From Platynereis dumerilii (taxonomy: Eukaryota; Annelida; Polychaeta; Phyllodocida; Nereididae), in assembly GCA_026936325.1 (NCBI GenBank), contig JAPTHN010000021.1:3534001-3598000 (forward strand): DNA of 64,000 bases, in the 5' to 3' direction. The notes beneath the pieces are model-generated. The model did not search any database, was not told the DNA's origin, and saw nothing but the letters and a program-made list of their open reading frames with translations. This document shows, in pieces, positions 11,517-23,633 of this stretch. The position numbers were made by a program, and so were the translations under genes. Position 1 is the stretch's first letter; the number at the start of each line of letters is the position of its first letter.

Positions 11517-12841
11517 TCTTATTCTTATTCTTATTATTATTCAGCTCAGGAAAACTGCGATTACTTCAAAACTATTAGAGATATTGGTTTACAAGTGAAG
11601 GGTAATATGCAACTCCATTGCGCGCTACTGCTTACGAAATTTCATGATCAAATTTCATGACACTTATGAGTTATGAGCAAAATATAAAAAAAATTTCCGG
11701 CGCAGGTTTCTGGGCAACTACGCATAACTGGGACCTGCTGATTTTTTCTAAGATACCTTGACAAAGTCTCCAGTGCAGAAAGGCGTCTCGTGGAGATTTC
11801 ATGAATACATTTCAAGATATGATTTTTTGAAAATTGGACATCCCGAAAATTGACTGAAATTTTTCTGAAAAACAGGGAAGGAATGCTTGTAGAAAGCTGA
11901 AAATGGGTATACTTACAGACCTACTCTAGAATACCTACTTCACAAAGTTACGGACCGCTCGGACCAACGGTCTCGGAGCTACGGACGTCCAAAAACCCAA
12001 TTTTCAAGTGCTCATATCTCGGTCCCTATTTCAGCTACAGCAAAGTATCACATATCACAAGAAAGGTCTGTTTCTTAGCTTTCCAATGATGTATAGCATA
12101 ATAGTGTCAGACGCTCGACGTAGAATCGCGTCGGACATTGAAAATTTCATGTCACTTTTTGCGCCTAAAAAACCTTTTCGGCTCAAAAAGTCGATGAAAT
12201 TCTTCATGCACGTCCATGAATATTTTATGTGGGATACCCATATCAGCCCTCCATATTATCCCTAAAGATCAATTACCTACATCAAATAGTTTTTCCTGGA
12301 GAATTTTTTGAATTTCAAAATTGAAATGTACATTGCTCCGCTTCTGGTTATTCGAATTTCATGAAATTAATACCAAAAGATGCGTAAAATTATGGCCTTT
12401 ACTGTCCTCCAAGGAAAAACACCTCTTCTGAATAGCCAATTTCAAATAAATGATTTTATATATTCAATTATAACTCATGAACTATTGTTTCAGATCACTT
12501 AAAACTGAATGTACATGTTGCTAATTTTTTGCCCTTTTTTGTGGTATAAGGGCATCCTCATATCTCCAATACTTTGCTGGTAAAATAAAGCTAAAAAAAT
12601 TATTCACAGATGCATGTAAGTCATATACTGTCTCACTGCCACCTTTCCCAGCAGCTGACCTTGTGCCTGCCACGACATTTCATAGGCATATGCACCAGCA
12701 AGATTACTACATTCATACATGGTATGAAGAATTCATCATGACGGATATGAACTGGAAGGACGGAGTAAGCAGGGCAGGGGAGATAAGGGGGGGCGCGGGG
12801 GATTATCCGATATTGCCGTACGGCAATATCAGTTATACTAG
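11517..12841 (+). mobile_element. Helitron-like element, array copy 4 (near-identical to copy 1)
   Basis: From CAGCTCAGGAAAACTGCG to the terminal hairpin and CTAG (12838-12841) this matches copy 1 with only scattered differences over about 1.3 kb. It lacks the GC-rich 5' repeat and starts directly with the TTATTC microsatellite, so it may be 5'-truncated or bounded by recombination in the microsatellite. Confidence 0.65.
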
Positions 12842-12842
12842 T

Positions 12843-14380
12843 TATTATTATTATTCTTATTATTCTTATTCTTATTATTATTCAGCTCAGAAAAACTGTG
12901 ATTACTTCAAAAGTATTACAGATACTGTCTTGCAAGTCAAGGGTAATATGCGACTCCATTGCGTGCTACTTTTCACGAAATTTCATGATCAAATTTCATG
13001 ACGCTTATGAGTTATGAGGAAAATATAAAAAAAATTTCCGGCGCAGGTTTCTCAGAACCTAAGCAAAACTGGGACCTGTTGATTTTTTCTAAGATACCTT
13101 GACTAAGTCTTCAGTGCAGAAAGGCGTCTTGTGGAGATTTCATGAATACACTTCAAGATATGATTTTTTGAAAATTGGACATCCCGAAAATTGACTGAAA
13201 TTTTTTTGAAAAACAGGGAAGGAATGCTCGTAGAAAGCTGAAAGTGGGTACACTTACAGACCTACCCTAGTGTACCAACTTCACAAAGTTACGGACCCCT
13301 CGCACAAACGGTCTCGGCGCTACGGACGTCCAAAAATGCAATTTTCAAGTGAACATATCTCGGTCCCTAATTGAGCTACAACAAAGTGTTACATATCACA
13401 AGAAAGGTCTGTTTGTCAGCTTTCCAATGGTGTATAGCATTATAGTCTCAGACGCGCGGCGTAGAATCGCGTCAGACATTGAAAATTTTCTGTCACTTTT
13501 TGCGTCCCTCGAAACGTTTTAGGCTGAAAAAGCAATGAAGTCCTTTGTGAATGTTGATGAATATTTTTTTACTTATTCCCTTGCTATGCCTCCATACTGT
13601 CCTCAAAGGAAATTTGCCAGCATCAAACGGTTTTTCCAAGAGAATTTTTTGAAATTCAAAATTGAAATGCACATTGCACAGCTTCTACTCATTCAAATTT
13701 CATGAAATTAATACCAAAAGATGCGTAAAATTATGGACTTCACTGTCCTCCAAGGGCATTTACCTTGTCCTCATAGCCATTTTAACAGAAATGATTTTAT
13801 ATATTCAATTATAACTTGTGAATTATTGTTTTAAATAACTTAAAACTCAATGTACATGTTGCTAATTTTTTGGCCTATTTTGTGCTATAAGGACATCCTC
13901 CTATCTCCAATACTTTGCTGGTAAACTAAAGCTAAAAAATCCTTTACAGATGCATGTTAGTCAGCACTCGGGTATATTCTGTCTCACTGCCACCTTTCCC
14001 AACAGCTGACCTACTTCAACATTTGCAGCTAACCGCTCTGTACTGTCAAGGCAGCGTCTCTAGCATCAACGAAAACATGCACTGTGTGATAATCACATTG
14101 GAATGATATAAGTGGCACATTGAAAGGGCATCATGCGTAAGGGTTTTATGATAGGGTTTTATCCTGCATTTGTGCATTCAACTTATTAAGGCATTCAGCC
14201 ACTACAGTAATGATGTTATGTTCACTCTTGGAATAGAACTTCATTCCCTACAAAGCGGGCCAGGGTAATACACAAAAATAATGGACATGAATTGGCAGAG
14301 AAGAATATGCAGGGCTCGGGTCATACGGGGCCCGCGGGGGATTATCCGATATTGCCGTACGGCAATATCAGTTATACTAG
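12843..14380 (+). mobile_element. Helitron-like element, array copy 5
   Basis: Abuts copy 4, starts in a TTATTATTC microsatellite and ends with the same 22-bp palindrome and CTAG (14377-14380). The interior is a more diverged member of the copy 1/4 family with an extra segment before the 3' end. It closes the array. Non-array AT-rich DNA follows. Confidence 0.65.
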
Positions 14381-16930
14381 TTTTTATGCCAATTCCTTAA
14401 TAATCTTCATGGGCCATGTTAAATAACTCTGGTTTTCACTTACTCAGTCTGACCTGGCTGGAAATTGGCTAAGTGGATGGCCAGAGAAATTAAAAAATCT
14501 TGGTCTATATCCTCCTGAGATATTAAGATCTTGATTAGTTGATATATCTTGTGAAATTAAATTCTTGAGAAGTTTGATTATTCTTGTGATTGGGCCTATG
14601 TCTTTTTACCAAAAAAAAAGAAGAAAAAAGTAGAAATTTGCTAAAAGGGAAGTAAAGTTAAAAAGTTTATACAATATGAGCATGTCTCAAAAATAGGCCT
14701 AGAAATCTTACACAGGGACTGTAATTTAATCATTATTTCAACTGAGTAGCTATGAAATAAAACTGATATCCCACCCTTTAGACTTTCCATTCTTCCAAAA
14801 TTTAAAGAAACAAGACTTTTTCCACTTTTTGGAGAAATGCTCATATATATATTGAAAATCAAATCAAACTATCAAAAAATGTTTATTAATTAACTTACTT
14901 AAATAGTGACTCTGCAATCATTCCAAATTTCCAATTAGCCCTCAACATTTGGCAATTTAATTAGCTTAGTATGGTGAAACAGGAATTAAGTGCAATTATA
15001 GCTCCTGATGGCAATTTGGTTCTTGATGATAGAAGAGTTGTCACGCACTGTGATGCACATGAGAGAAGTAATTGACTTTGCTTCTATTTGAACCTTTGAT
15101 TAAAATTGATTGCCATTCAGATAACTCCAGGGATCCGAATCATGAGAAATGCTTCAAAACAAGGCCAGCTGATAAAAAGAAATCCTCTAAATAAGTTTTC
15201 CAACTTTTAAAAGTAAAATCCATGGCTTTTATAAGTATTACATGTTTTCATAGTTTCTCTTTTCAGCCACTGAAGTTGCAGATTGTACAGTGCATTAAAA
15301 ACTTTCATCAATTTCATGATTGGTTTCCTTTTATTATTTCATTTAACCAAAGATTGTCTCTCCAATCATGGTGCCATCCAGAAAAGATTTCCTGAAAATA
15401 ATAAAGGTCCATGTAATTAATATGAGTCCATCATTTGCAACTATGATATCAACATTTATTTAAATATAAACCTATTTCAAAAATTGGCAGGAAAAATGTA
15501 TTTCATTAAACCATGGATAATCAAAGGCAGTGTAATATCTACAATGAAGGCCTAATTGCCCCTTTGTCCTCAATTGCTTTGAACAATCAAACCTCATTCA
15601 GTTATTGTGCTTCTGTTTACCTAACCATTGTATTTGGTATAATAGGGGGTAAAATGGCAATTACCTGTTTATGGTAAGTATGTCTTTGTTAAAACAATTA
15701 AAATAAGCCACAACTTGATACAACAGCAAGACAAGGTAAGTTGCATTGAAGAAATAGGTGTGAAAATGTGAATTGCTGGCTGTTCTTGAGCTTTGTGGTC
15801 GAAACTTTCGATATGTATATATATGTTTTAAATAAGTTTAATATACCATAACAATCAGTGTTTGAAAATAGTATAGAACGGACAATGACATGAAGATAAC
15901 AGCAATATGTTGATTGGTTGGATTGCACTGCCCTCATGAACTGGACCTGTCAAAATGCACATTTCGGAAAATGGACATTTTGGAGGTTAAACCTTAGAGA
16001 ATAAGAAATAGATGGGAAACTCCATTAAGTCATGAAACATTTATTAGAAAGCCAAGAATTTATAAGTGAAACACTCAATAAGCCACTTCTAAAACTAATT
16101 TTACTTTTTTATCCAAAGTTATGTTGAATTATTAAAGTAAACTATTTTCATATCAAATCCATTGCTTCTTTAGGTCTTAAGTCGTGAATTGAGCTGATTA
16201 CTTCTCTTATTTCAAAGCAATTTTAAAAATGGTCATTAGGGCCCTGCCGAAACGCAGTGTGTAGCTTTGAAGTACAGGAGTTTCTGATCTATTTCTTATT
16301 AATCTAAGGTTTTCTGTTAGGATAAACTCTCCTCTTTCCAACAAGGTTGATATCAGCAAAATCGAACTAAAAGTTATCATGATACAGCATTTCAAAGTTG
16401 AAAAAACAAGTGGAGGCGATTTCAGAAAAATGCCTAAATGTGCAAGTATTAGGCCTATATATTTTAAGTCCACAAAAATATATGAAATAGGCTAAGTCTG
16501 TAAATCTTCATGAAATAGACCAAGTGAATTTCTGGATTAAAAAAAAAACAAAACAGAGAACCCCACTGGCCCAGCTTTTCAGTAAGTAGTAGGCCTACTA
16601 TTAAAGTATATTTTTTTTAGCAAATGCAAATAAATATCATTAACTTATATACATTCAATATGGAATGTAGGCCTATCAAATTTCAATATATCTTTGATTT
16701 CATCCCTCATAAATTTGTTAGCAATATAATATATAGAACCAGTTTCTGTTCTTGTTTTTAACCTGTATATCAATTGCTATTTCTTGTAACTGACTTTTTG
16801 GTCAAATGTGACCTATGTTTGAGTCAATAAAAACCTATATGTCTTCAATATTAGTGCAGTCTAGGCCTACACAAAACCACAGCCAAAAAACATACCTAGT
16901 CAATTACTGACTGCTCCCCACCTGTCAAAT
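14381..16930. other. AT-rich spacer, no gene
   Basis: About 2.5 kb with only short frames lacking recognisable domains. TAGGCCTA motifs recur. I see no terminal repeats, RNA gene or splice-bounded exon that I would defend. Confidence 0.5.
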
Positions 16931-17200
16931 GCAACCCAGTGGGGCCACTGTCAGCCCACTGGACAGGCAGGTACACAGTGAGTGAATCCAGGTTCTAGCG
17001 CAAACAAAATCCATCGCACGAACCCGACCATTTAAAGGCCTTTTAAGTCCACTTTTGTGGATGAAAGGAACAGGAAAACTTCTGACAAGTGTTTATGAAG
17101 ATATTGGAACCATTTGGAATACTATTTTTACAGTTTATTACTATATTTTCGGCCGGGTTCGCCACGGTTCGCCAGGATTCGCCCAGGTTCGCTATAACGT
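16930..17200 (-). repeat. Dispersed repeat with GCGAACC motifs (copy 2, inverted)
   Basis: On the minus strand it begins ACGTTATAGCGAACC and continues through several GCGAA(C/T)C-type motifs to GCGAACCCGGCCGAAAAT, matching the start of 6965-7240. Further inside, CGCTAGAACCTGGATTC parallels CTAGCGAACCTGAGTCC of copy 1. About 20 bp beyond the ACGTTATA end, at 17230-17270, a GCGAAAACAAGCGAAA motif run continues the theme. Confidence 0.5.
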
Positions 17201-17860
17201 AATACCCACGAAAACTGCCGGTAGGTCGTTATAGAGAAACCGAGCGAAAACAAGCGAAAACAGGCGAAACCATTGTTCAAATAACAATTAAGTTTATATT
17301 TCCTAAGTCATAACAATCTCAACTTGAGGCAGATGTTGAATAGAATTGTTTTTGTTGTGATTTGCACCACCATACTCCATTCAAAGGCATTGTCATTGTC
17401 ATTTGTTTATGTTATCCAATCAAGATGAAAGAGAAACCATTTGTCAACATTCACGCAAAGCGACGCACTTCATTCAATAGGCTATCTATAGGCATGATCA
17501 CAAGTATACAGGGCTATCAAGTATCTAATACATAATTGTTTAAATATTAATTTAATACTATGGATTGTTTGTACATAGGCTATATCTTGAGACTTCACTT
17601 CTCTAATAACAAGTATAACAAAAGCAATAAGCAGATTTATTATGACAGAAAACAAAGCAAAGCAAACATTGTTTGTTTTCCAACACTGGCAACAGCAGTT
17701 TTAATACACCAAGAGAATCTTAAAAATATGTTTATTTCTGTTTAAAAAAAAAGTTAATTATACTATATGTAGTCACTTATCTATCTGCCTATCAACCTAT
17801 CAATCGATCTATCTAGCTCAAAGCTGATGCTGCATATCTTAAAGGGCCCCCTCAGAGAGC
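17200..17860. other. Spacer, no gene
   Basis: AT-rich sequence without recognisable coding or structural features, leading into the TATC repeat. Confidence 0.4.
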
Positions 17861-17863
17861 ACG

Positions 17864-17925
17864 CACCTATCTATCTGTCTATCTGACTGTCTATCTACCT
17901 GTCTATCTACCTGTCTATCTACTTG

Positions 17926-17983
<58 letters not shown>

Positions 17984-17990
17984 CATCCAG
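17864..17990. repeat. TATC/TGTC tetranucleotide microsatellite
   Basis: Interrupted (TATC)n with TGTC and TACC variants on the left and a pure (TATC) run of about fourteen units on the right. Confidence 0.9.
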
Positions 17991-18325
17991 ATTTATCTAT
18001 TTGGTAGAAAACACAAGTAAGTTGTTGCACATATATATTATAAAGTTAATGCAATACAGAACTTGATACTTGACTTGTCATAATTATGTTATGAACAAAA
18101 TAATTTCCTTTTGCGCATTGAGTTATGTTTATATTTCTAAGGTATTTTGATTTGATGAATGTTTACAAAAAGCTAATATTATTTCCAGACAATTTGTTGG
18201 TCTGATATTGGACAAGTTTGAATAGATAGATCTCTGTGCAAACTTGACAAGCCCTCTGTTTTTCCAATGGCACCCTCTGGAAGCAGTGGCATTTGTTTGA
18301 AGTCAATTCATATGAGCGAAGCAAA

Positions 18326-18346
18326 CGGCTGCCGAAGGCAGCCGTG
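18326..18346. other. Perfect hairpin in a GCGAAGC...GAGCGTAGC context
   Basis: ACGGCTGCC-GAA-GGCAGCCGT forms a 9-bp stem with a 3-nt loop, followed by GAGCGTAGCTCAC. The arrangement resembles the GC-rich 5' stems of the Helitron-like copies, but no matching 3' terminus was found nearby. Confidence 0.5.
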
Positions 18347-18778
18347 AGCGTAGCTCACTTAGCACAGCAAGCAGACAATGATCAGTTGACAGCACAGTGT
18401 ACCAAGAAACATTGATGGTCGACAATTAATGTGGGTCAAATAGGTCCAGCAACTGAGCAATCTGTTGGTTTCGAATCCAATTCAATTAAAAAACATATCT
18501 CTTTTGTTCCTCAATATATTGTTACAATATTCCAATTGTTTTGTAGCATACATTATTCCAGTGTTTGATAATTGTTTACGGCAGATGAGCGCCTGCGCGC
18601 TGTCCTCAGAACTAGGTCAGACAATTTTTGGCAGAGCCCTCCAGAGGGCACCACGTATAGAGTGCTGACTACAGTCCCCCTGGTGGCAGAATCACCAACA
18701 CTATTGACTGGCTTCAGGAGTGCAGATTGGGCAGTCATGCAGTGCTAATGGCAATAAATAGATGGGACAGAGCCACCA

Positions 18779-18955
18779 AAAAAAAAAATTTGGAAAAAAA
18801 AAAAAAAATTTCCGAAAAAAAAAAAAAAATTTCCGAAGAAAAAAAAAAATTTCCCAAAAAATAAAAATTTCCGAAGAAAAAAAAAATTTCCCAAAAAATA
18901 AAAATTTCCGAAAAAGAAAAAATTTTCCGAAAAAAAAAAAAATTTTTCCTAAAAA
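18779..18955. repeat. A-rich minisatellite (AAAAAATTTCCG units)
   Basis: About ten imperfect units of an A run followed by TTTCC(G/C). The phenylalanine- or lysine-rich frames across it are artefacts of the repeat. Confidence 0.85.
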
Positions 18956-18959
18956 GCAA

Positions 18960-20190
18960 CTTAAGTGCAACTGGACACATACAATACAAGATGGTCACTT
19001 TGGTCAAGCTGTGAACTTTAACTGCAATCAGCCATCAATGGCACTTATTGGGTCCCAAGCTGTTACTTTCTTTTAAGTTTTATTTGTACATATTGAATAT
19101 CTAGAGTGAAAACTTAAAAATCTGAATCTCAACATAATCGCTTCGCGAATCACATGGCCGTGCCATTATCATATTAATTATGCCAACCAATAAATAATTT
19201 GATTAATTATTGGTGATTATTACAAAGTTACTGAGCACAATAGCATTGTAAATTAACCATGACATTAAAAGGGTTTTGTTAATTAACATAATTGACCACA
19301 ACAAATGAGCCTGGATGAAGATGGCCAGCCCTCATTATTACAGTTATGTAATCACATAAATTATAACCTGGCATATGACACTGCTCTGGAGGGAGGGGAG
19401 AGAGGGCCCTTTAAGAGATGCCAGTAAGATCTAATTTCCTTCAAAACGGCAGCTGCAGCTGCTGTTTTTCGGCAGCACATCGGCAGCTGCTTATACAGAA
19501 CAGCAGCTACCAAAAGAAGAGCAGCTGCTTTGTAAACAGCAGCTTTTACACTTCAACTGTTCAAACCAGCGGCTGCCAAAACACCACAGCCTGCTGATTT
19601 CCAAAAACCTTTGGATACCATGCCAGCTGCTGTTTCTGACATGCTGAGCACAGCATGGAGGACCAAACGTCTTCCCATAATGCACCGCGCACAATCGTGA
19701 CGTCACACTCTGATGACGTCATCTGCAGTAATCGGGTCAGTGGCTCATTTGGGCTCGTAGTGTCAACATGATGACATTTTGTGTCTGCTGTCAGGATAAC
19801 GTGTTCAGCATCAACATTTGTGACTGTGTATGACAACAAACATTGATGTAGGCCTACTTATCTCTTTACTGTGGAAATTTAGGTGTCTTGTTTCGGGTTT
19901 CTGATGATAGTAAAACCATCAGAGGAGTAGCCACGTTTCCTGGGCTAATGACTGCTAGGACACCAGTCTCGTGATATATTACGTCATATTTTTTGTAAAA
20001 AAGTGATCTGTCACATTCTGGTTGTCTTTTTGATTTTTTGATTAATGGACAATCATGTTGATGGGGGTGTAAACAGTCAAGGAAATTACCGTCTGGTCAA
20101 GACGATCAATGTCCTCAACCCGACATGACACTCACCCTACATAATTATATATATATATTTAATGGCATATTTGCCTCATTCAAGAGTGCT
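18960..20190. other. Spacer with a CAGCTGC-rich patch
   Basis: Mostly AT-rich without coding evidence. At about 19445-19545 and 19565-19635 the motif GCAGCTGCT and its palindromic core CAGCTG recur about ten times, related in style to the foldback repeat near 24000. Confidence 0.45.
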
Positions 20191-20196
20191 ACTGTA

Positions 20197-21311
20197 ATAT
20201 GGGTGAATTAGGACAGAATTGGTCGTTTTTTCAAAAATCAGTATGGAAATCAAAATTTGGCTTCTGAGCACAAGGTCTAAGTAGGGGAAGCGGGGGTCAG
20301 AAGTCACAAAATTCAGAAAAAGTCCCAGAACAGAGGAGCTGTTTGTTAGATCTGAATGACCTTTGGCACAATTATGCAGTATTTAGTTGACTATAGTTGT
20401 ATCACATGATAGCTGCTGTGCTGTAAATAGGCTTTAGTCAGTTCACAATTATTTAAGGCAAAGTCCGATGTGACTTTTCACCCCATGTCAGGGTCAAGAA
20501 GTCACAACCATGGGGTAACAAGTCACATGCAATTGTTGTGAACATACAACACTATATGAGGTAATAATTATGCAGACCTAGACTTGATAGTCATCCTTGT
20601 GCATGAAATTTATAGTGAGCCTTCCAAAGCTATCGGCATGCAATGACAATGCACCATCAGCAAAGTCGGCGTCAGAAATTACCCGAAGTTGCGAAATGAA
20701 ATTTTGCTGCAATGCTCTCTCATCAGTATTATTGACGATGGATGATGATTAGATTGTAAGGTAAAAGCTTCGCGTGTGGAATATTTTACTTTCCTTAGCA
20801 CAGAATACTGACTTGTAAAATATCATAGTGCTGGGGTGAAATGTCACAGTGTGACATTTCACCCCTCAGCTGTTTTTTAAATTCAACACATGATCTTGGC
20901 AACTTGGTGACCAAATGGCCAAAAATGGGTTCACAGCATGAAAGACAATTATCCAAAAGACCTTGAAACACCAGCACAACTGCCTAAGTCACAGTGACCA
21001 GACATTAATAGAGAAAGTTCAGAATCAATAAAACCTGTTTGGGACACCAAAAATGCATGAGGTGGATAAAAACCCACTTTGAAAAATGGGTATAATTTTC
21101 ATATTCCCTGCAGAGCTTCTTCTCATAAAAGTGTCCCAAATTACGATTTAAGCTTAAGAATTAGGTCACTGCAAGTTGGTCAAAAAGGCCTGTGACTTTT
21201 TACCCCTGTGACTTTTCACCCTCTCTTCCCCTACCCCTTGGAGCTTGATATATTATCTTAAATTCCAATGCTCAAGGTCCAAAAAACCACTGTCCAAATT
21301 CACCCCATACT
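20197..21311. mobile_element. Nested inverted repeats, probable MITE within a MITE
   Basis: An outer pair (TATGGGTGAATTAGGACAG near 20199 and its imperfect inverse ending at about 21311) encloses an inner pair. The inner element starts GTAGGGGAAGCGGGGGTCAGA at 20281 and ends with the inverse of GTAGGGGAAGAGAGGGTGAAA at 21234; the inner repeats match at about 24 of 28 positions. GTGACTTTTCACCCC-like motifs recur through the interior. No transposase frame and no clear target duplication were found, so the class is unknown. Confidence 0.55.
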
Positions 21312-21639
21312 TTGGGGGTGAATCAGGACACTCCATTATATCCACAATTAATATTCCCTACCTTCTTTGAGTGATTGCTACTTGTGAATAAACATCAGAA
21401 AACGTGTTCAACATGCCAAAAAAATATTTTGACGAAACTTTGAAATCAATTTCATATATATATGCAGATTTTGAAAAAATGTGATAAATGACAGAAATCC
21501 TTGAAAAATGCATAGCAGTTTTCTTCAAATTTTCCTGGAAAGTGATAAATATGGACTTAACCCCGGGGACTTAATCCACTATAAATGATGCCAAGTTCAG
21601 TAATATTCATCAAAAAGCCACGCCAGTCAGGCCTGTAGT

Positions 21640-21760
21640 CAGAAATTTTTGTGGGGGGTGCTTTTAGGGAAAAGTGGACTCTTCTTTGCGAGCACCGAAG
21701 GTGCGAAGCCAAGCTAGGGGGGTCTGGGGGCATGGCCCCCCCCCCCAGGAAAATGTTGGA
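21640..21760. repeat. Dispersed repeat fragment with GGGGGTCTGGGGGCATG motif
   Basis: The stretch around GCGAGCACCGAAGGTGCGAAGC followed by AGGGGGGTCTGGGGGCATGGCCCCCC resembles a short interspersed motif I have seen described across many invertebrate genomes. The final G/C block can form a stem. Boundaries are uncertain. Confidence 0.4.
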
Positions 21761-22119
21761 GAAAGTAATGACAATGGTGCATTCTGAGCCTTTCTGATTA
21801 TGGTAAGGATGATCAATTTTATCCTTGGGCCAAACTTCATTTGCACCAATTCACACGAGAATCCCTCAATGGGATTTATTATTTTCGATCCACAAATTGA
21901 GGTCTACTGTTATGCATGGATTCAGAAATAAAATGTGCAGAATCATTAAAATATATTTTAACATTATGAAGGCTGTTACTAATGAGTTATTCGGAAGGAG
22001 GCACAATGAGGCATTGGGTCTTTGGACACCCAAAATAGCAAGCCAATGACACCCAGATGGCTGGAGAAGAATCCTGAACAATGTGGAGTACTAATTCCAC
22101 CATAAAATGCAAGACATGA

Positions 22120-22860
22120 TCCGGGACCAACATATAGCATGTTCTGTCTCTATAACTCCTTCTCTCCAGCTCTTGCCTCCGGATAGCTCCTTCTGTTGTT
22201 TACTTCCTCGCTATTTCTGCAGCCAGCTTATAACTTATTCCACTCTTCATTCTCCCCTCTTAATTGTCTACTCTCTAGCTTCTGTCACCTCTTCCCTCTC
22301 TGCACTAGCTTATCAGCGTTTTCTGCCATGCTCCAGCTCTTGTATCCTTCCGATAATATAATATTATAGTTATTTGCTCCTTGGATTGCTCTAGCCTGCT
22401 AAACCTCTTCTGCCTTATAAATCTGCCGCTTTCCACTATGCTTCCTCCATCTCTGCCTCCTCCCACTCTGCTTTCTCCCATTCTCTGACTCCTCCCCGAG
22501 CTCATGTCTCTTTTTTAGGGCAGCTATTATATTGGCTTCTTGGATTGTGCTTGTCTTCTTCCTCCTCTCTCCTCGCTCTGCCTCTTCACTTTATGGCTTC
22601 TCCCTCTCTGCCTCCTCCTTCTCTGCCTAGTATATATCTGAGTAACTGCCACAGGTTTACTTCTCTGCTTAGTCCATCTTGGTCTCCTCCCTCTTTTTTA
22701 TCTCCAATTGTGGCTCCTCCCCAATTCTCTTTTCTTTTCTAAGGCGTATACATATCTCTTTTTGGATTGCTCTTGTCTCCTCTCTCTGTCTCATCTGTCC
22801 CTGCTTTCTCCCACTCTGACTCTTTGCAGCTCTTGTCTCCTTGCTAAAACATGTACAATG
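22120..22860. repeat. Pyrimidine-rich (CTC/CTTCTC) tract
   Basis: About 700 bp with strong C+T bias on the plus strand (CTCTGCCTCCTCC, CTCTTGTCTCC and similar), poorly periodic. The serine/leucine-rich small frames here reflect composition. No gene is called. Confidence 0.6.
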
Positions 22861-22864
22861 TAAC

Positions 22865-23235
22865 TCTTACAGTCTGTCACTTTGATATAGAAAATATTAG
22901 ACCAGTTCACCGTGAAAAATGCACTTTGTGACTCATGACAGCCGATGAAGTGTCATCTTCTCTACTTTCAACATGGGATACGTACAGGCTGTTTGATTAG
23001 CCATGATCAAGGGAAGGCCATTTGACTTGTCGTAACTGATTTTAGAGTGAAAATCAGATGCATAATCCTTTCGTTTGGCTGTCATCAACAAGCGGGATTA
23101 GTCTCCTTAAATCAAATTAACATTGGAAGGTTCGGACAAATCATCAGCATGATGACACACGAAGTGCCATTTTCACAGTGCAGCAGTCCACTCTGTTCTA
23201 TCAAAGTGACAGACTGTAATGGCTCTTGCCTCCCT
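22865..23235. repeat. Inverted-repeat (MITE-like) unit
   Basis: ACAGTCTGTCACTTTGATA at about 22870-22888 is repeated in inverse at about 23199-23217 (TATCAAAGTGACAGACTGT). Weaker inverse similarity continues inward (ATGAAGTGTCATC with GATGACACACGAAGTG) and outward (ACATGTACAATG with the inverse near 23255). No target duplication was identified. Confidence 0.45.
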
Positions 23236-23633
23236 CTCCGAGTTTAAGTCCAATATACATGTAAGTGACAAACAGTTCCAGAGTGTAACAAGCACTTTCT
23301 TTGGTCAGTGATTTAATGCCAAGCGCGTCTGGGAGCGGTATAAAGCCTACATACAGGTGACATCATGACAATTTTAAAGACACTGGAACTACACATCTTA
23401 ACATTGGATTTCAATCCCTCTATGCTTTCACTTTCTGCCTCTTCCCTCCAGTGCATTTAAAATTCTTCCTGCAGGAAGCTGCAAAATTCTGCAGTTCTGC
23501 AATTTTGGTCCTCTGTCACTGCAGCATTTCTGAAATGTTTCTGCAGCAAAATCTGTAATTCTGTAGGAGTTATGCAGCTTGGGAGGTTTTATGCAATTCT
23601 GCAGCTAGCTGTAGGAAGCAGAAGAATTTCTCA

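Noticed and set aside
18701-19076. Phe-rich (minus) and Lys-rich (plus) frames
   Set aside because: Both arise from the A-rich minisatellite at 18779-18955.
19445-19640. Coding frame in the CAGCTG-rich patch
   Set aside because: Low-complexity composition, no conserved domain, no splice borders.
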